A stretch of 64,000 nucleotides of DNA. Source: Candidatus Methylophosphatis haderslevensis. GTDB lineage: Bacteria; Pseudomonadota; Gammaproteobacteria; Burkholderiales; Rhodocyclaceae. This document shows positions 23,408 to 32,364 of this stretch, one piece after another. The position numbers were made by a program, and so were the translations under genes. The notes under the pieces are model-generated. The model did not search any database. It was not told the origin of the DNA and was given only the letters and a program-made list of their open reading frames with translations. Location of the stretch: the NCBI GenBank assembly GCA_016711925.1, contig JADJSA010000001.1:248001-312000 (forward strand), given 5' to 3'. The stretch's first letter is position 1; each line of letters begins with the position of its first letter.

Positions 23408-24796
23408 ATGCCAAGCAGCGAAACGTCCCCCGGCATCCAGCACCGGGAGTCCGCAGTTCAAACAAATCGCCGCCGCCGGCCGATCTGGCTGGCGGCGCTG
23501 TGCCTTGGGCTGGCCGCGCTGCTGCAGGCTCTGCCCGCTCCGGCGCTGGCCGCCGAGAAGCGTATCGCGCTGGTGGTGGGCAATGCGCGCTACCCGAACA
23601 ATCCGCTGGCCAATCCGGAGAACGATGCGCGGCTGATCGCCGGCGCGCTGCGCAAGCTGGGCTTCGAGGTGACCGAAAAGCTCAACCTGGGCAGCCGCGA
23701 GTTTCGCAAGGAAGTGATCGATTTCGCCAACCGCACCGAAGGCCAGGAAGGCATCGCCCTGCTCTACTACGCCGGTCACGGCGTGCAGGTCGATGGCAAG
23801 AACTACCTGATCCCGGTGGATATCGCGCTCAACGACGAGCGCACGGTGAAGTGGGAATCGATCGACATCGAACGCTTCCTCGGCGAAATGGGCAAACCGG
23901 GCCGCCAGGCGCGCATCGTGGTGCTCGATGCCTGCCGCGACAATCCGTTTCTGGGCAAAACGCGCGCGATCCAGGCGGCCGGCGGGCTGGCCGAGATGCG
24001 CGCCTACGGCTCGCTGATCGCCTATGCCTCAGCGCCCGGTGCGGCCGCCGAGGATGGTCCGCCCGGCACCAACAGCGTCTACTCGCGCCACCTGGCGCAT
24101 GAAATGCAATCCGAAGGTCTGCAGATCGAGGAGATGTTCCGCAACGTGCGCGTCAAGGTCTATCGCGACACCGCCGAGCGGCAGATTCCCTGGGACCACT
24201 CGTCGCTGACGGTGAAGGTGGTGCTCAACCCGTCGCGCAGCAGCGGCGGCAGCGAGGCGGCATCGGCCGAAACCCAGCGCCGGATGGACGAAACCCTGCG
24301 CAAGCTCGAAGCGCAACGCGCCCAGCTCGAAGAAGAGCGCCGCCAACTCGACGAGGAAAAGCGCCGCTGGACCGGCGAGCGGCAGCCGCCGGTGGCGCTG
24401 GCCAAACCGGCTGCCAGCCCCGCCAGCGCAGCGCCGGTCGCCGCGGTGGCCGAGCCGAAAAACGCCGACCTGCTGCGCAAGGAAAGCGAACTCGCCGAGC
24501 GCGAAAAGGCGCTCAAGCGCATCGACGACGAAGTTCGCCGCGAGCCGCCGCCTGCGGCAGTCGCGAAGGTCGCGCCTCCGGACGCCGCGCCGGTTCGTCC
24601 GACGGCCCCGGCGCCGCTCAAACCGGCAAGCCCGGTCGCGGTTGCGGCCGCCACCCCGCCGGCTGCCGGCGCGACCACGCCTTCGCCTGCCGCACGCGCC
24701 GGACTGTGCGCCGAGCTGGTCATGCGGTTCCAGGTCGGCCTGCCGCTTTCGGCCGAAGAAACCAAGTTCCTGCAACAAAAGGAGTGCAAGAAATGA
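23408..24796 (+). CDS. Exported caspase-like (peptidase C14) protein
   Basis: 462 residues. A signal peptide covers about residues 25-49 (LAALCLGLAALLQALPAPALA). Residues about 50-275 form a caspase/metacaspase-like p20 domain with the catalytic dyad H124 (LLYYAGHGVQVDG) and C176 (VVLDACRDNPF). Then comes a charged coiled coil (about 290-330, LEAQRAQLEEERRQLDEEK), an Ala/Pro-rich region and a short C-terminal helical piece (AELVMRFQVGLPLSAEETK). The stop overlaps the start of the next gene (ATGA), so they are coupled. A periplasmic caspase-fold protease linked to a peptidoglycan-binding lipoprotein suggests an envelope role; substrate unknown. Confidence 0.82.
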   Translation: MPSSETSPGIQHRESAVQTNRRRRPIWLAALCLGLAALLQALPAPALAAEKRIALVVGNARYPNNPLANPENDARLIAGALRKLGFEVTEKLNLGSREFRKEVIDFANRTEGQEGIALLYYAGHGVQVDGKNYLIPVDIALNDERTVKWESIDIERFLGEMGKPGRQARIVVLDACRDNPFLGKTRAIQAAGGLAEMRAYGSLIAYASAPGAAAEDGPPGTNSVYSRHLAHEMQSEGLQIEEMFRNVRVKVYRDTAERQIPWDHSSLTVKVVLNPSRSSGGSEAASAETQRRMDETLRKLEAQRAQLEEERRQLDEEKRRWTGERQPPVALAKPAASPASAAPVAAVAEPKNADLLRKESELAEREKALKRIDDEVRREPPPAAVAKVAPPDAAPVRPTAPAPLKPASPVAVAAATPPAAGATTPSPAARAGLCAELVMRFQVGLPLSAEETKFLQQKECKK

Positions 24797-26127
24797 CAAT
24801 CCATCACCCAGTAAAGAGACCCTTCGCCGGCCTGCTCGGCGCGCTGCTCGCGGCGCTCGCGATCGCCGCCTGCACCAGCCCGCCGGCAAAACCGGCCGCC
24901 GAATCCCCGGCCAAACCGCCCGCCGCGACCGACCCGCGCGGCCTGGCGGTAAAGGATGCCGGCGCCCCCGCCGCTGCCCCTGCAGCGCCCGCAGCGCCGC
25001 CCCCGCCGCCGCCGATCATGGCCTTCGACGAAGCGGTGCAATTCGCCGCCAACAACCTGTTCAGCAAGGCCGATCTGCCGGTCAATCGCGGCATCGGCGA
25101 CAAATACCAGCTTGTCATCGACCCGCTGGTCGACGGCAATTCCGGCGTGCAATCCACCGCCACCCAGACCATGGAATCGCGCATCTCCGCCATGGTGAAG
25201 GCCAGCTTCCCGAAGTTCGAACTCAAACCCTTCACCTCGGAGAATCTGGTGCGCGGCCCGCTGCTGTTCATCGGCACCTTCACGCCGGTGGACAAGGAAG
25301 GCAAGAACGCCGGACCGCGCGAGTGGTACCGCGTTTGCCTGGCGCTGGTTGACCTGCGTTCCGGGCAGATCATTTCGAAGGGCTTCGCCCGCGCCAGCCC
25401 GCAGGGCATCGACCATACGCCGACGGCATTTTTCCTCGACAGCCCGGCCTGGGCACCGGACCCGGCCACCCAGGGCTACGTCAAGACCTGCCAGGGCACC
25501 AAGGCCGGCGATCCGATCAACCCCGCCTACCTCGACAAGGTGTTCGCCGCCGCCCAGATCAACGAGGGCATGCTCGCCTACAGCGCCGGGCGCTACGACG
25601 AGGCGCTCGACATCTACCGCGGCGTGCTGCGCGGCGGCTCGGGCGATCAATTGCGCGTGCATAACGGCATCTACATGTCGAGCTGGAAGCTCGGCCGCCG
25701 CGACGAGGCGATGAAGGCCTTCGGCAAACTGGTCGATTTCGGCCTCGGCCAGAACCGGCTCGGCATCAAGTTCCTGTTCCGCCCCGGCTCGACGCAGTTC
25801 TGGAGCGACAAGGAACTGAGCGGCCCCTACGACCTGTGGCTCAAGCAGATCGCCGCTACCGCGGCGCAGCGCTCCAGTTGCGTCGAGGTCTCGGGCCATA
25901 CCAGCCGCACCGGCTCGGAGCCGATCAACGACCGGCTGTCGCTGATGCGCGCGCAGTACATCAGCCAGCGTCTGGCCAGCGACGCGCCGCAACTGCGAAC
26001 CCGGCTCAGTTCGGTCGGCAAGGGCTGGCGCGAGAACATCATCGGCATCGGCTCGGACGATTCGCGCGACATACTCGACCGGCGCGTCGAGTTCAAGGTC
26101 AGCCCCTGCGGCACCAGCGCATCGTGA
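24793..26127 (+). CDS. OmpA-C-domain lipoprotein
   Basis: 444 residues from ATG at 24793, overlapping the caspase-like gene stop by 4 bases. A lipoprotein signal ends in the lipobox AIAAC (Cys near residue 27). Next are a Pro/Ala-rich linker, a domain at about 75-280 of unknown family (AFDEAVQFAANNLFSK; FIGTFTPVDKEGKNAGPREW), a TPR-like helical stretch (YSAGRYDEALDIYRGVLRGG), and a C-terminal OmpA-like peptidoglycan-binding domain at about 340-444 (CVEVSGHTSRTGSEPINDRL, then RAQYISQRLAS). Likely outer- or inner-membrane anchored, contacting the cell wall and working with the coupled caspase-like protein. Confidence 0.8.
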   Translation: MTIHHPVKRPFAGLLGALLAALAIAACTSPPAKPAAESPAKPPAATDPRGLAVKDAGAPAAAPAAPAAPPPPPPIMAFDEAVQFAANNLFSKADLPVNRGIGDKYQLVIDPLVDGNSGVQSTATQTMESRISAMVKASFPKFELKPFTSENLVRGPLLFIGTFTPVDKEGKNAGPREWYRVCLALVDLRSGQIISKGFARASPQGIDHTPTAFFLDSPAWAPDPATQGYVKTCQGTKAGDPINPAYLDKVFAAAQINEGMLAYSAGRYDEALDIYRGVLRGGSGDQLRVHNGIYMSSWKLGRRDEAMKAFGKLVDFGLGQNRLGIKFLFRPGSTQFWSDKELSGPYDLWLKQIAATAAQRSSCVEVSGHTSRTGSEPINDRLSLMRAQYISQRLASDAPQLRTRLSSVGKGWRENIIGIGSDDSRDILDRRVEFKVSPCGTSAS

Positions 26128-26214
26128 CCCGCCGGGCCAGTCGACAGCCGGCGCCGGCCGGCTGTCGATCCGGCGCAGGCATAGCTGGAAGCCGCACCGG
26201 GCGGTCTTCTGCGA

Positions 26215-26296
26215 CCTGCCTGCCCCGAGAGCCGCATGCAGCGGCGCTCGTGGCGATGGCAGGCCGGAGAACGCCGCTGCATGCGGGTTCTGGCCG
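26215..26296. repeat. Dispersed ~41-bp palindromic repeat, locus E (two units)
   Basis: TGCCCCGAGAGCCGCATGCA, GCGGCGCTCGTGGCGATGGC, then GGCCGGAGAACGCCGCTGCA TGCGG form two inverted units. The 26128-26443 gap otherwise shows no gene. Confidence 0.6.
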
Positions 26297-26443
26297 GGGT
26301 CGCAACACTCGTTCGTGGAATTTCGAGGCCGACGGCGTGCGGAAATCATCGGCGCCGGGCGTGCTTGCTGTTCCCGGTTGACTTTGCCGGACGCTGCAAG
26401 CCAAATGCCGGCTCAACCTTCACGCGAACCGCCAACTGCCACC

Positions 26444-26842
26444 ATGGCGCCGGAAATCGAAGGCTTCGATCACATTCACGTATTCGTCTCGAACCGGCCG
26501 GCTGCCGAACGCTGGTATGCCGAGGTGCTGGGCTTGTTCCGAGACGAAGCGCTCGTGTTCTGGGCGCAGGACGGCGGCCCGCTGACGCTTCGCAACGCGG
26601 CGGGCACGGTGCACCTCGCGCTGTTCGAGCGGCCGAGCGAGAAATGCCGCTCGACCATCGCCCTGCGTGTCGGTGCGCAGAGCTTCCAGGACTGGCGCGA
26701 GCACCTTCGCCGCTTTCCCGAAATCGCGGTCGAGGTCGAGGACCATGCGGTGTCGCTCTCGCTTTATTTCAGCGACATCGATGGCAACCCGTTCGAGATC
26801 ACGACATACGAGCATGCGAAGGCCAGGGACGGTCTGCGCTGA
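26444..26842 (+). CDS. VOC (glyoxalase/bleomycin-resistance) family protein
   Basis: 132 residues from ATG at 26444 (MAPEIEGFDHIHVFVSN). An in-frame ATG at 26405 is possible. It is a paired beta-alpha-beta-beta-beta VOC fold. Putative metal ligands are H in DHIHVFV, H in GTVHLALFE and the terminal E in NPFEITTYEH, with the characteristic YFSDIDGNPFEITTY ending. The substrate cannot be told from sequence. No strong Shine-Dalgarno precedes either start. Confidence 0.75.
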   Translation: MAPEIEGFDHIHVFVSNRPAAERWYAEVLGLFRDEALVFWAQDGGPLTLRNAAGTVHLALFERPSEKCRSTIALRVGAQSFQDWREHLRRFPEIAVEVEDHAVSLSLYFSDIDGNPFEITTYEHAKARDGLR

Positions 26843-26998
26843 TCCGCGCTCCATGGTCGAGCCTCGCAGCGACGGCGTGGCAGCCGGCTCGCGGCGAACG
26901 CCGACATCAGGCGTTGCGGCCGGTTCGCGTTCGCCCTGCCGGGCGCAACCCTGCGCCACCCACGCGCGCGCGGCTTTGCCAGATTCGATCGAATCGCC

Positions 26999-27427
26999 GT
27001 GACAGAGAACCGAATCTTGCGTCCCGTCTTGGCGGTCGTGTTTTCTTCGCTGGCGATGTTTTCCCTGGCCGGCCTCTACACCGGCGTGCTTGCCCGCGAG
27101 TTCATCTCCGCCAACGTTGACGCCGCTCTGTTGCGGATGCCGCCGAACCTCGGCCTGGTGTTTGCCGGCTACGTCCTGCTTGCGGCCGCCATGACCGCGC
27201 TTTACCGGCGATTCGGTCCGTTCCACCACTCGCCGGTCATTTCCGGCGCGAAGTTCGGAACGGCAATCGGCGTCTTGTGGCTGATGCCCTACAGCCTCGT
27301 CTTGTTCGGCGTGTATCGATTCCCGTACCACGCCCTGCCGCTCGACTTTGCCTGGGCAATTGTCGAGCAAGGGATCGGCGGTTGCATCATTGCGCAGGTG
27401 CTATCGCTGCGCCGAAAGGATCGATAG
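26999..27427 (+). CDS. Small integral membrane protein, four TM helices
   Basis: 142 residues from a GTG start at 26999. Hydrophobic helices lie near residues 8-30 (VLAVVFSSLAMFSLAGLYTG), 50-68 (LGLVFAGYVLLAAAMTALY), 85-105 (FGTAIGVLWLMPYSLVLFGV) and 118-136. The topology and length resemble small uncharacterised four-helix membrane proteins. Function unknown. It stands alone between a VOC gene and a convergent small ORF. Confidence 0.6.
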   Translation: MTENRILRPVLAVVFSSLAMFSLAGLYTGVLAREFISANVDAALLRMPPNLGLVFAGYVLLAAAMTALYRRFGPFHHSPVISGAKFGTAIGVLWLMPYSLVLFGVYRFPYHALPLDFAWAIVEQGIGGCIIAQVLSLRRKDR

Positions 27428-27523
27428 CTGGTCCGCATCGGCGCCCAGCCTGCGATGAGGGCACCCAAAACCGGCGTGGTTGCGCTTGGAAGTTTTGCGG
27501 GTTGGACCGGTTGAGTCCACCCG

Positions 27524-27585
27524 GCCTGCCTGCCGCGTGTAAAGGCGTTACTGGCGGCCGCTGGTGCGGGAGCGCCTGACTGGGA
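27524..27585. repeat. Dispersed palindromic repeat, locus F (degenerate)
   Basis: CCTGCCTGCCGCGTGTAAAG, then GCGTTACTGGCGGCC, weakly matches the first unit of the family (CCTGCC...CCGCATGAACAGGCG). It is the most diverged copy and may be chance. Confidence 0.3.
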
Positions 27586-27640
27586 GAACGCGGCCGGTCG
27601 CTCCCGGTCCCGGCCACGCAACACGATGTCGCCGAACTGC

Positions 27641-27778
27641 CTAGAGCAGCAGCAACCCGGCCGCCGAGAAGACCGCGATCATACCCGCCTTGAGCAGGAG
27701 CGTTGCGACCACCGCAATGGCGATCGATACGACAAAATCATTGCCCGCCCGACCTTCCCTGCCGACGATAGTAGCCAT
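27641..27778 (-). CDS. Small membrane protein (45 residues)
   Basis: ATG at 27778 is preceded by GGAGG six bases upstream. The product MATIVGREGRAGNDFVVSIA continues into a single hydrophobic helix (IAVVATLLLKAGMIAVFSAA, then GLLLL). The strong ribosome-binding site and clean amphipathic/hydrophobic design favour a real gene. No family recognised. Confidence 0.5.
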   Translation of the reverse strand: MATIVGREGRAGNDFVVSIAIAVVATLLLKAGMIAVFSAAGLLLL

Positions 27779-28703
27779 GATTGACCTCCAATGACATTTG
27801 GGAAAAGATCGGCCCTCCGCACGCGAGTCAACTCGCCGGGAGGCACTTGGAACCGCTGCGCCTGATACCGACTCTGCAAAGCAGCCTCACTGATATTTGC
27901 GTGATGCTGCGGCGCAACAACCCATACCTTGAATATAGGTGCGTAACCGCAGATATCAAGGCAATCGCGCACATCTTTCTTCGGATTCGCCGGATGACGC
28001 GAACTGCGTTTCCGAACTTGTCCGAGCAACGGCATGTTTGGCTTCCAGACTTTCGCAACGGCGCCGGGGCGCATGCCTCCAGCGAGTTCGCGATCCTGCG
28101 CGTTACGCGCACATGGATCGTTCCGGCGCCTGCGGGCACGGCGCAAATCGCACGCGCTGTCGAGACCCAGAAACACGCGAAAAGCGTGTCGACCGCGGAC
28201 TGTCACGCAGCCCGGCAGCGGGGACGGTCACCTTCCAGGCAAACCCTGCGCCGAGTCGCGGCCCATTCCTTGGCCGGTCGCCTGACCATGCCGTAGTCTC
28301 TGGCGTATCGGTTGGCGCTCCCCATTTCCAGGAGAGTGCGATGTCGCGAGGAAGATCTCGCCACATCTTGATCTGCCTCAACACGGTCCACTATGCACGG
28401 CGGATCGTAGTCATCACTTGCCGGCTCGCATGCGCATTACAGCGATCGACGGGATGTGAATCCGTCTGATGCGTCGGCGCCCCAAGGCTGGTCGATAACT
28501 CGACCTGGCGTTGTTTGCATCACCCGACTTCCCTGTCGGTCACCGGGACCGGAAAACAGTCGGGGCCGCCGCAACCGAAGTAGACGGCGGCTTTGAAGTT
28601 GTTCGGAATGCGGTACCCACAGGCTCTGATCCGGACGGAGCAGGTTCCGGTTGATCCTTGCGGTCCTATCTGATCCCTTGGAACTCGTTGAAGGAGTCTT
28701 TCA
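27779..28703. other. 925-base stretch without a recognised gene
   Basis: Several open frames of 80-176 codons exist on both strands, but none has a convincing start, codon pattern or recognisable motif. Base composition is slightly lower in GC than the surroundings, so degraded acquired DNA is possible. The last 20 bases carry the AAGGAG ribosome-binding site of the cytochrome gene. Confidence 0.45.
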
Positions 28704-29729
28704 ATGAACAGATCAAACGACAAGTCGAAACTGCGTGCATGGACGGCAATGGCCACCGTCGCCACCGTAATGCTGTCTGCCAGTGCAATCGCCCAGCGTG
28801 CCGAGCGCGCTGGCAACGAGGTCGTCGACACGGTGTGCGCCTCCTGCCACGCAAAGGGTTTGAACGGTGCGCCCAAAATCGGTGACAAAGCGGCCTGGGC
28901 CAAGCGCGCCTCACAGGGCCTCACCGCGCTGACCGAGCATGCGTTGACGGGCATCCGTAACATGCCTGCGCACGGCGGCAATGCGGCGCTCAGCGATATC
29001 GAGATCGAGCGGGCCATCACCTACATGGTCAACCAGTCCGGCGGCAACTGGGTCGAGCCGCTGGGACGGGCCACGCCGGCCGCTGTGCGCGGCGCCAAGC
29101 AGATCGTGCAGACCCAGTGCGCCAAGTGCCACCAGGACGGCGTCAATGGCGCGCCGAAAATCGGCGATCGCGCGGCCTGGATACCGCGCCTGTCCAAAGG
29201 GCTGGACAATCTGGTCAAATCCGCCGTGCACGGGCGCGGCCACATGCCGTCGCGCGGCGGCGACCCCGAGCTGAGCGACATCGAGATCCAGGGCGCCGTA
29301 GTCTACATGTTCAATTACGGGGTCGTAACGCTGCACACGCCGCAGCCCGCGGCAACCGCGGTCGAAAACCCCTATCACAAGGTCATCGACGGCGCGGACA
29401 TTTATCTCGGCATGATGCGGGCGGACGCAATACCCGCGGGTCAGCGCCAGGGAAGTGTGCCGAGCGGCAAGGGCTACTACCACGTGAACATCTCGCTGTT
29501 CGACGCGAAGACCAAGTTCGCCATCACCGACGCACAGGTGAAAGTGAACGTCACCGATCCGATCAGCAGCGAAACCAAAGCACTGGAAGTCATCTCGGCG
29601 AACAACACGATCAGCTACGGGGGCTATTTCCGCTTGACCGGAGAGTACCCCTATACGATCACCGCCCAGGTTCTGCTTCCGGGTGCGGCGAGCGTGAGCG
29701 AGGCGAAGTTCCAATACAAGGCACGATAG
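28704..29729 (+). CDS. Exported diheme cytochrome c with C-terminal beta domain
   Basis: 341 residues with a signal peptide (MATVATVMLSASAIA) and AAGGAG seven bases before the ATG. There are two tandem cytochrome c5-type domains, each with one CxxCH: C45-x2-C48-H49 (CASCH) and C139-x2-C142-H143 (CAKCH). Each is followed by a conserved GAPKIGD block and a Met ligand region (NMPAHGG; HMPSRGG). The C-terminal 115 residues form a beta-rich domain (YYHVNISLFDAKTKFAITDA, then QVKVNV and EYPYTITAQVLL) resembling YtkA/FixH-like Ig-type modules. Periplasmic electron carrier; partner unknown. Confidence 0.85.
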   Translation: MNRSNDKSKLRAWTAMATVATVMLSASAIAQRAERAGNEVVDTVCASCHAKGLNGAPKIGDKAAWAKRASQGLTALTEHALTGIRNMPAHGGNAALSDIEIERAITYMVNQSGGNWVEPLGRATPAAVRGAKQIVQTQCAKCHQDGVNGAPKIGDRAAWIPRLSKGLDNLVKSAVHGRGHMPSRGGDPELSDIEIQGAVVYMFNYGVVTLHTPQPAATAVENPYHKVIDGADIYLGMMRADAIPAGQRQGSVPSGKGYYHVNISLFDAKTKFAITDAQVKVNVTDPISSETKALEVISANNTISYGGYFRLTGEYPYTITAQVLLPGAASVSEAKFQYKAR

Positions 29730-30010
29730 CCGCCGCTGCACACCGGCCCGGCCACCGCGTAAACAGTGGTCGGGCAGGATGCTCGGCTTCGCGCCGATCG
29801 GAGAAACGGCCGTCGCATGCGCATTTCGCCGTCCGGCAGGTAGGCGGCGCAGTCATTGCGTGTGCCCTGTCGCAGCGCAGATCTGGCGGGTAGCGCTTCC
29901 GGAGTCACATCGGCCCACGAGGGGCTACACGCGGCTCTGCCGCGGCATCGCTTACAATGTCCGCCCGGCCCGCCCCGGTATGCGGCGGGCGATCCCACTA
30001 CGACACCCGC

Positions 30011-31081
30011 ATGAGCACTGCAGAAACCGAGAATCTGGCCATCGAGGCCTTCGACCTGATGCCTTCGCCGGCCGAGATTCACGCGCGGCTGCCGCTGACC
30101 GGGCGCGCGGCGCAAACCGTGCTGGCCGGTCGGGCAGCGCTGCGGCGAATACTGGATCGGCAGGATACGCGCCGGTTCGTGATAGTCGGCCCCTGCTCGA
30201 TCCACGACCCGCTCGCCGGCGTCGACTACGCGCGACGCCTGAAGGCATTGGCCGATGAAGTGGCCGACACGTTGCTGCTGGTGATGCGGGTGTACTTCGA
30301 GAAACCGCGCACCGCGACCGGCTGGAAAGGCTACATCAACGACCCGCGCATGGACGATTCCTTCCACATCGAGGAAGGCATGCAGAAGGCGCGCCGCTTC
30401 CTGCTCGATGTGGCCGAAATCGGCCTGCCCGCCGGTACCGAAGCGCTCGACCCGATCGCCCCGCAATACCTCGGCGACTTGATCAGCTGGACGGCGATCG
30501 GCGCCCGCACGGCGGAGTCGCAAACCCATCGCGAGATGTCGTCGGGACTGTCGACGCCGGTCGGCTTCAAGAACGCCACCGACGGCGATCTCGAGGTGGC
30601 GGTCAATGCCATCCTCTCCGCATCGCGGCCGCACAGCTTTCTCGGCATCAATGCCGAGGGCCGCTCGGCCATCATCCGCACCCGCGGCAATGCCTACGGT
30701 CACCTTGTGCTGCGCGGCGGCGGCGGCCGGCCCAACTACGACACGGTGAGTGTCGCGCTGGCCGAGGCGGCGCTGGCGAAGGCGAAGCTGGCGCAGAACA
30801 TCGTCGTCGATTGCTCGCACGCCAATTCCTACAAGAAGCCGGAGATGCAGCCGCTGGTGCTAACCGACGTGGTGCGCCAGGTGCGCGAAGGCAATCGCTC
30901 GATCGTCGGCCTGATGCTCGAAAGCCACCTCGAAGCGGGCAATCAGCCGATCCCGGCCGACCTGTCCACGCTGCGCTATGGCTGCTCCGTTACCGACGCG
31001 TGCATCGACTGGCCGACAACTGAAAGCGCGATTCGCAAGGCCAGGGCGATGCTGCGCGGCGTGCTGACGGAGCAGACATGA
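30011..31081 (+). CDS. aroG: 3-deoxy-7-phosphoheptulonate synthase (class I)
   Basis: 356 residues from ATG at 30011 (MSTAETENLAIEAFDLMPSP). It condenses phosphoenolpyruvate and erythrose 4-phosphate, the first shikimate-pathway step. The family signatures are FVIVGPCSIHDP, MRVYFEKPRTATGWKG, GARTAESQTHREM and VDCSHANSYKK. Length is normal for AroF/G/H-type enzymes. Which aromatic amino acid inhibits it cannot be judged here. The stop overlaps the serB start by 4 bases. Confidence 0.93.
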   Translation: MSTAETENLAIEAFDLMPSPAEIHARLPLTGRAAQTVLAGRAALRRILDRQDTRRFVIVGPCSIHDPLAGVDYARRLKALADEVADTLLLVMRVYFEKPRTATGWKGYINDPRMDDSFHIEEGMQKARRFLLDVAEIGLPAGTEALDPIAPQYLGDLISWTAIGARTAESQTHREMSSGLSTPVGFKNATDGDLEVAVNAILSASRPHSFLGINAEGRSAIIRTRGNAYGHLVLRGGGGRPNYDTVSVALAEAALAKAKLAQNIVVDCSHANSYKKPEMQPLVLTDVVRQVREGNRSIVGLMLESHLEAGNQPIPADLSTLRYGCSVTDACIDWPTTESAIRKARAMLRGVLTEQT

Positions 31082-31908
31082 ATCTCGTCATTCAGGGTCT
31101 CGATATCGAGACGGGCTGCCTCAAGGAACTGGCCAAACTGTGCGCGGCAAGCGGCATCGAGCAGATCACGCCGCAGGCGTTTCGCCTGCGCGACGCGCGC
31201 CAGCACGACGGTGTCGCCGCCTACTGCGGCGCGCACCGCCTCGACTACGGCTACGTGCCGGCCGGCCGCAGGCTTACCGACATGCGGCTGTTCGTCACCG
31301 ACATGGATTCGACGCTGATCACCATCGAATGCATCGACGAAATCGCCGACATGCAGGGGCTCAAGCCGCAGGTGGCAGCGATTACGGAATCGGCGATGCG
31401 CGGCGAGATCGATTTCAGCGAGAGCCTGCGCCGGCGCGTCGGCCTGCTTGCCGGACTGGAAGAGGCGGCGCTGCAGCGCGTTTACGACGACAGGCTGCGC
31501 CTTTCGCCCGGCGCCGAACGGCTGATCAAGCAGCTCAAGGCGGCCGGGGTGAAGACCATGCTGGTCTCGGGCGGCTTTACCTTTTTCACCGAACGCGTAC
31601 GGGCGCGGCTCGGCTTCGACTGGGCCCATTCCAATGTGCTGGAAATCGAGGGCGGCCGGCTGACTGGGCGGGTGCTCGGCGGCATCGTCGATGGCGAAGC
31701 CAAGCGGGCGCGCCTGATCGAGGCGCGCGAGGCACTCGGTGCGTCCCGCGCCGCGGTGATCGCCGCCGGCGATGGCGCCAACGACCTGAAGATGCTTGCG
31801 GAAGCGGAAATCAGCGTGGCCTACCACGCCAAGCCGGTGGTGCAGACGCAGGCGGCCTACGCGCTGAACTTCAGCGGCCTGGACGGCATACTGGCGCTGT
31901 TCGAATAG
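31078..31908 (+). CDS. serB: Phosphoserine phosphatase
   Basis: 276 residues. HAD-superfamily enzyme catalysing the last step of serine synthesis. Motif I is FVTDMDSTLITIECIDE (nucleophile and acid Asp of DMDST), motif II MLVSGGFTFFTERV, motif III/IV AAGDGANDLKML. The N-terminal 70 residues are shorter than the ACT-containing forms. Its start overlaps aroG by 4 bp (ATGA), linking aromatic and serine pathways in one transcript. A hairpin follows the stop. Confidence 0.93.
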   Translation: MNLVIQGLDIETGCLKELAKLCAASGIEQITPQAFRLRDARQHDGVAAYCGAHRLDYGYVPAGRRLTDMRLFVTDMDSTLITIECIDEIADMQGLKPQVAAITESAMRGEIDFSESLRRRVGLLAGLEEAALQRVYDDRLRLSPGAERLIKQLKAAGVKTMLVSGGFTFFTERVRARLGFDWAHSNVLEIEGGRLTGRVLGGIVDGEAKRARLIEAREALGASRAAVIAAGDGANDLKMLAEAEISVAYHAKPVVQTQAAYALNFSGLDGILALFE

Positions 31909-31925
31909 CGCACTCGGATGAGTTC

Positions 31926-31956
31926 AATTTCAGTTCAAGGATCGCGAACTGAAATT
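31926..31956. terminator. Bidirectional hairpin terminator between serB and MAPEG gene
   Basis: AATTTCAGTTC (31926-31936) and GAACTGAAATT (31946-31956) form a perfect 11-bp stem with a 9-base loop. The A/T-rich stem ends supply short U runs in both directions. It sits between convergent genes. Confidence 0.6.
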
Positions 31957-31965
31957 TAACGCACT

Positions 31966-32364
31966 CTAGAGCCGCACGGCCAGCTTGAGCGCAAGCACCG
32001 CCAGCACGAACAGCACGCCGAACGTGCCGATGGTACCGGCCATGCGGCCGAACGAAGTGCCGCTCGAATGCGAAAAGCCCCAGGCATGCAGCAGCCGCGA
32101 ACCGATCAGCACGACTCCGGCCATGTGTAGCCATTTAGCCGGTATGCCGTTGATCTCGAGCAGCAGCATCAGGACCAGCGACAGCGGCACGTACTCGACG
32201 AAGTTTGCCTGCACCCGCATGGCGCGGGCGAGCGGCTCGTGGCCGCCGTCACCCAGTCCCACCTTGAGCACGTAGCGCTGATTGACCACCAAGCCTGCGA
32301 GTAGCAGCAGGAGCAGCGCGCACAGCCCGCCGTAGAGTGCCGAAACCGGCGCGCCGACGATCAT
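31966..32364 (-). CDS. MAPEG family membrane protein
   Basis: 132 residues from ATG at 32364. Four hydrophobic helices (VSALYGGLCALLLLLLAGLV; NFVEYVPLSLVLMLLLEING; WLHMAGVVLIGSRLLHAWGF; GTFGVLFVLAVLALKLAV) and the RAMRVQANFVEYVPLSL block typical of MAPEG proteins (membrane-associated eicosanoid/glutathione metabolism type). The bacterial substrate is unknown. The start overlaps iscX by 4 bases, so it is the last cistron of the isc operon here. Confidence 0.8.
   Translation of the reverse strand: MIVGAPVSALYGGLCALLLLLLAGLVVNQRYVLKVGLGDGGHEPLARAMRVQANFVEYVPLSLVLMLLLEINGIPAKWLHMAGVVLIGSRLLHAWGFSHSSGTSFGRMAGTIGTFGVLFVLAVLALKLAVRL

Noticed and set aside
27781..28296. 171-codon plus-strand frame, and overlapping minus frame 27679-28206
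   Set aside because: Neither has a convincing ribosome-binding site, domain or codon pattern; they conflict with the better supported 45-residue gene at 27641-27778.
30331..30690. Minus-strand frames opposite aroG and serB
   Set aside because: Shadows of strongly supported plus-strand enzymes.
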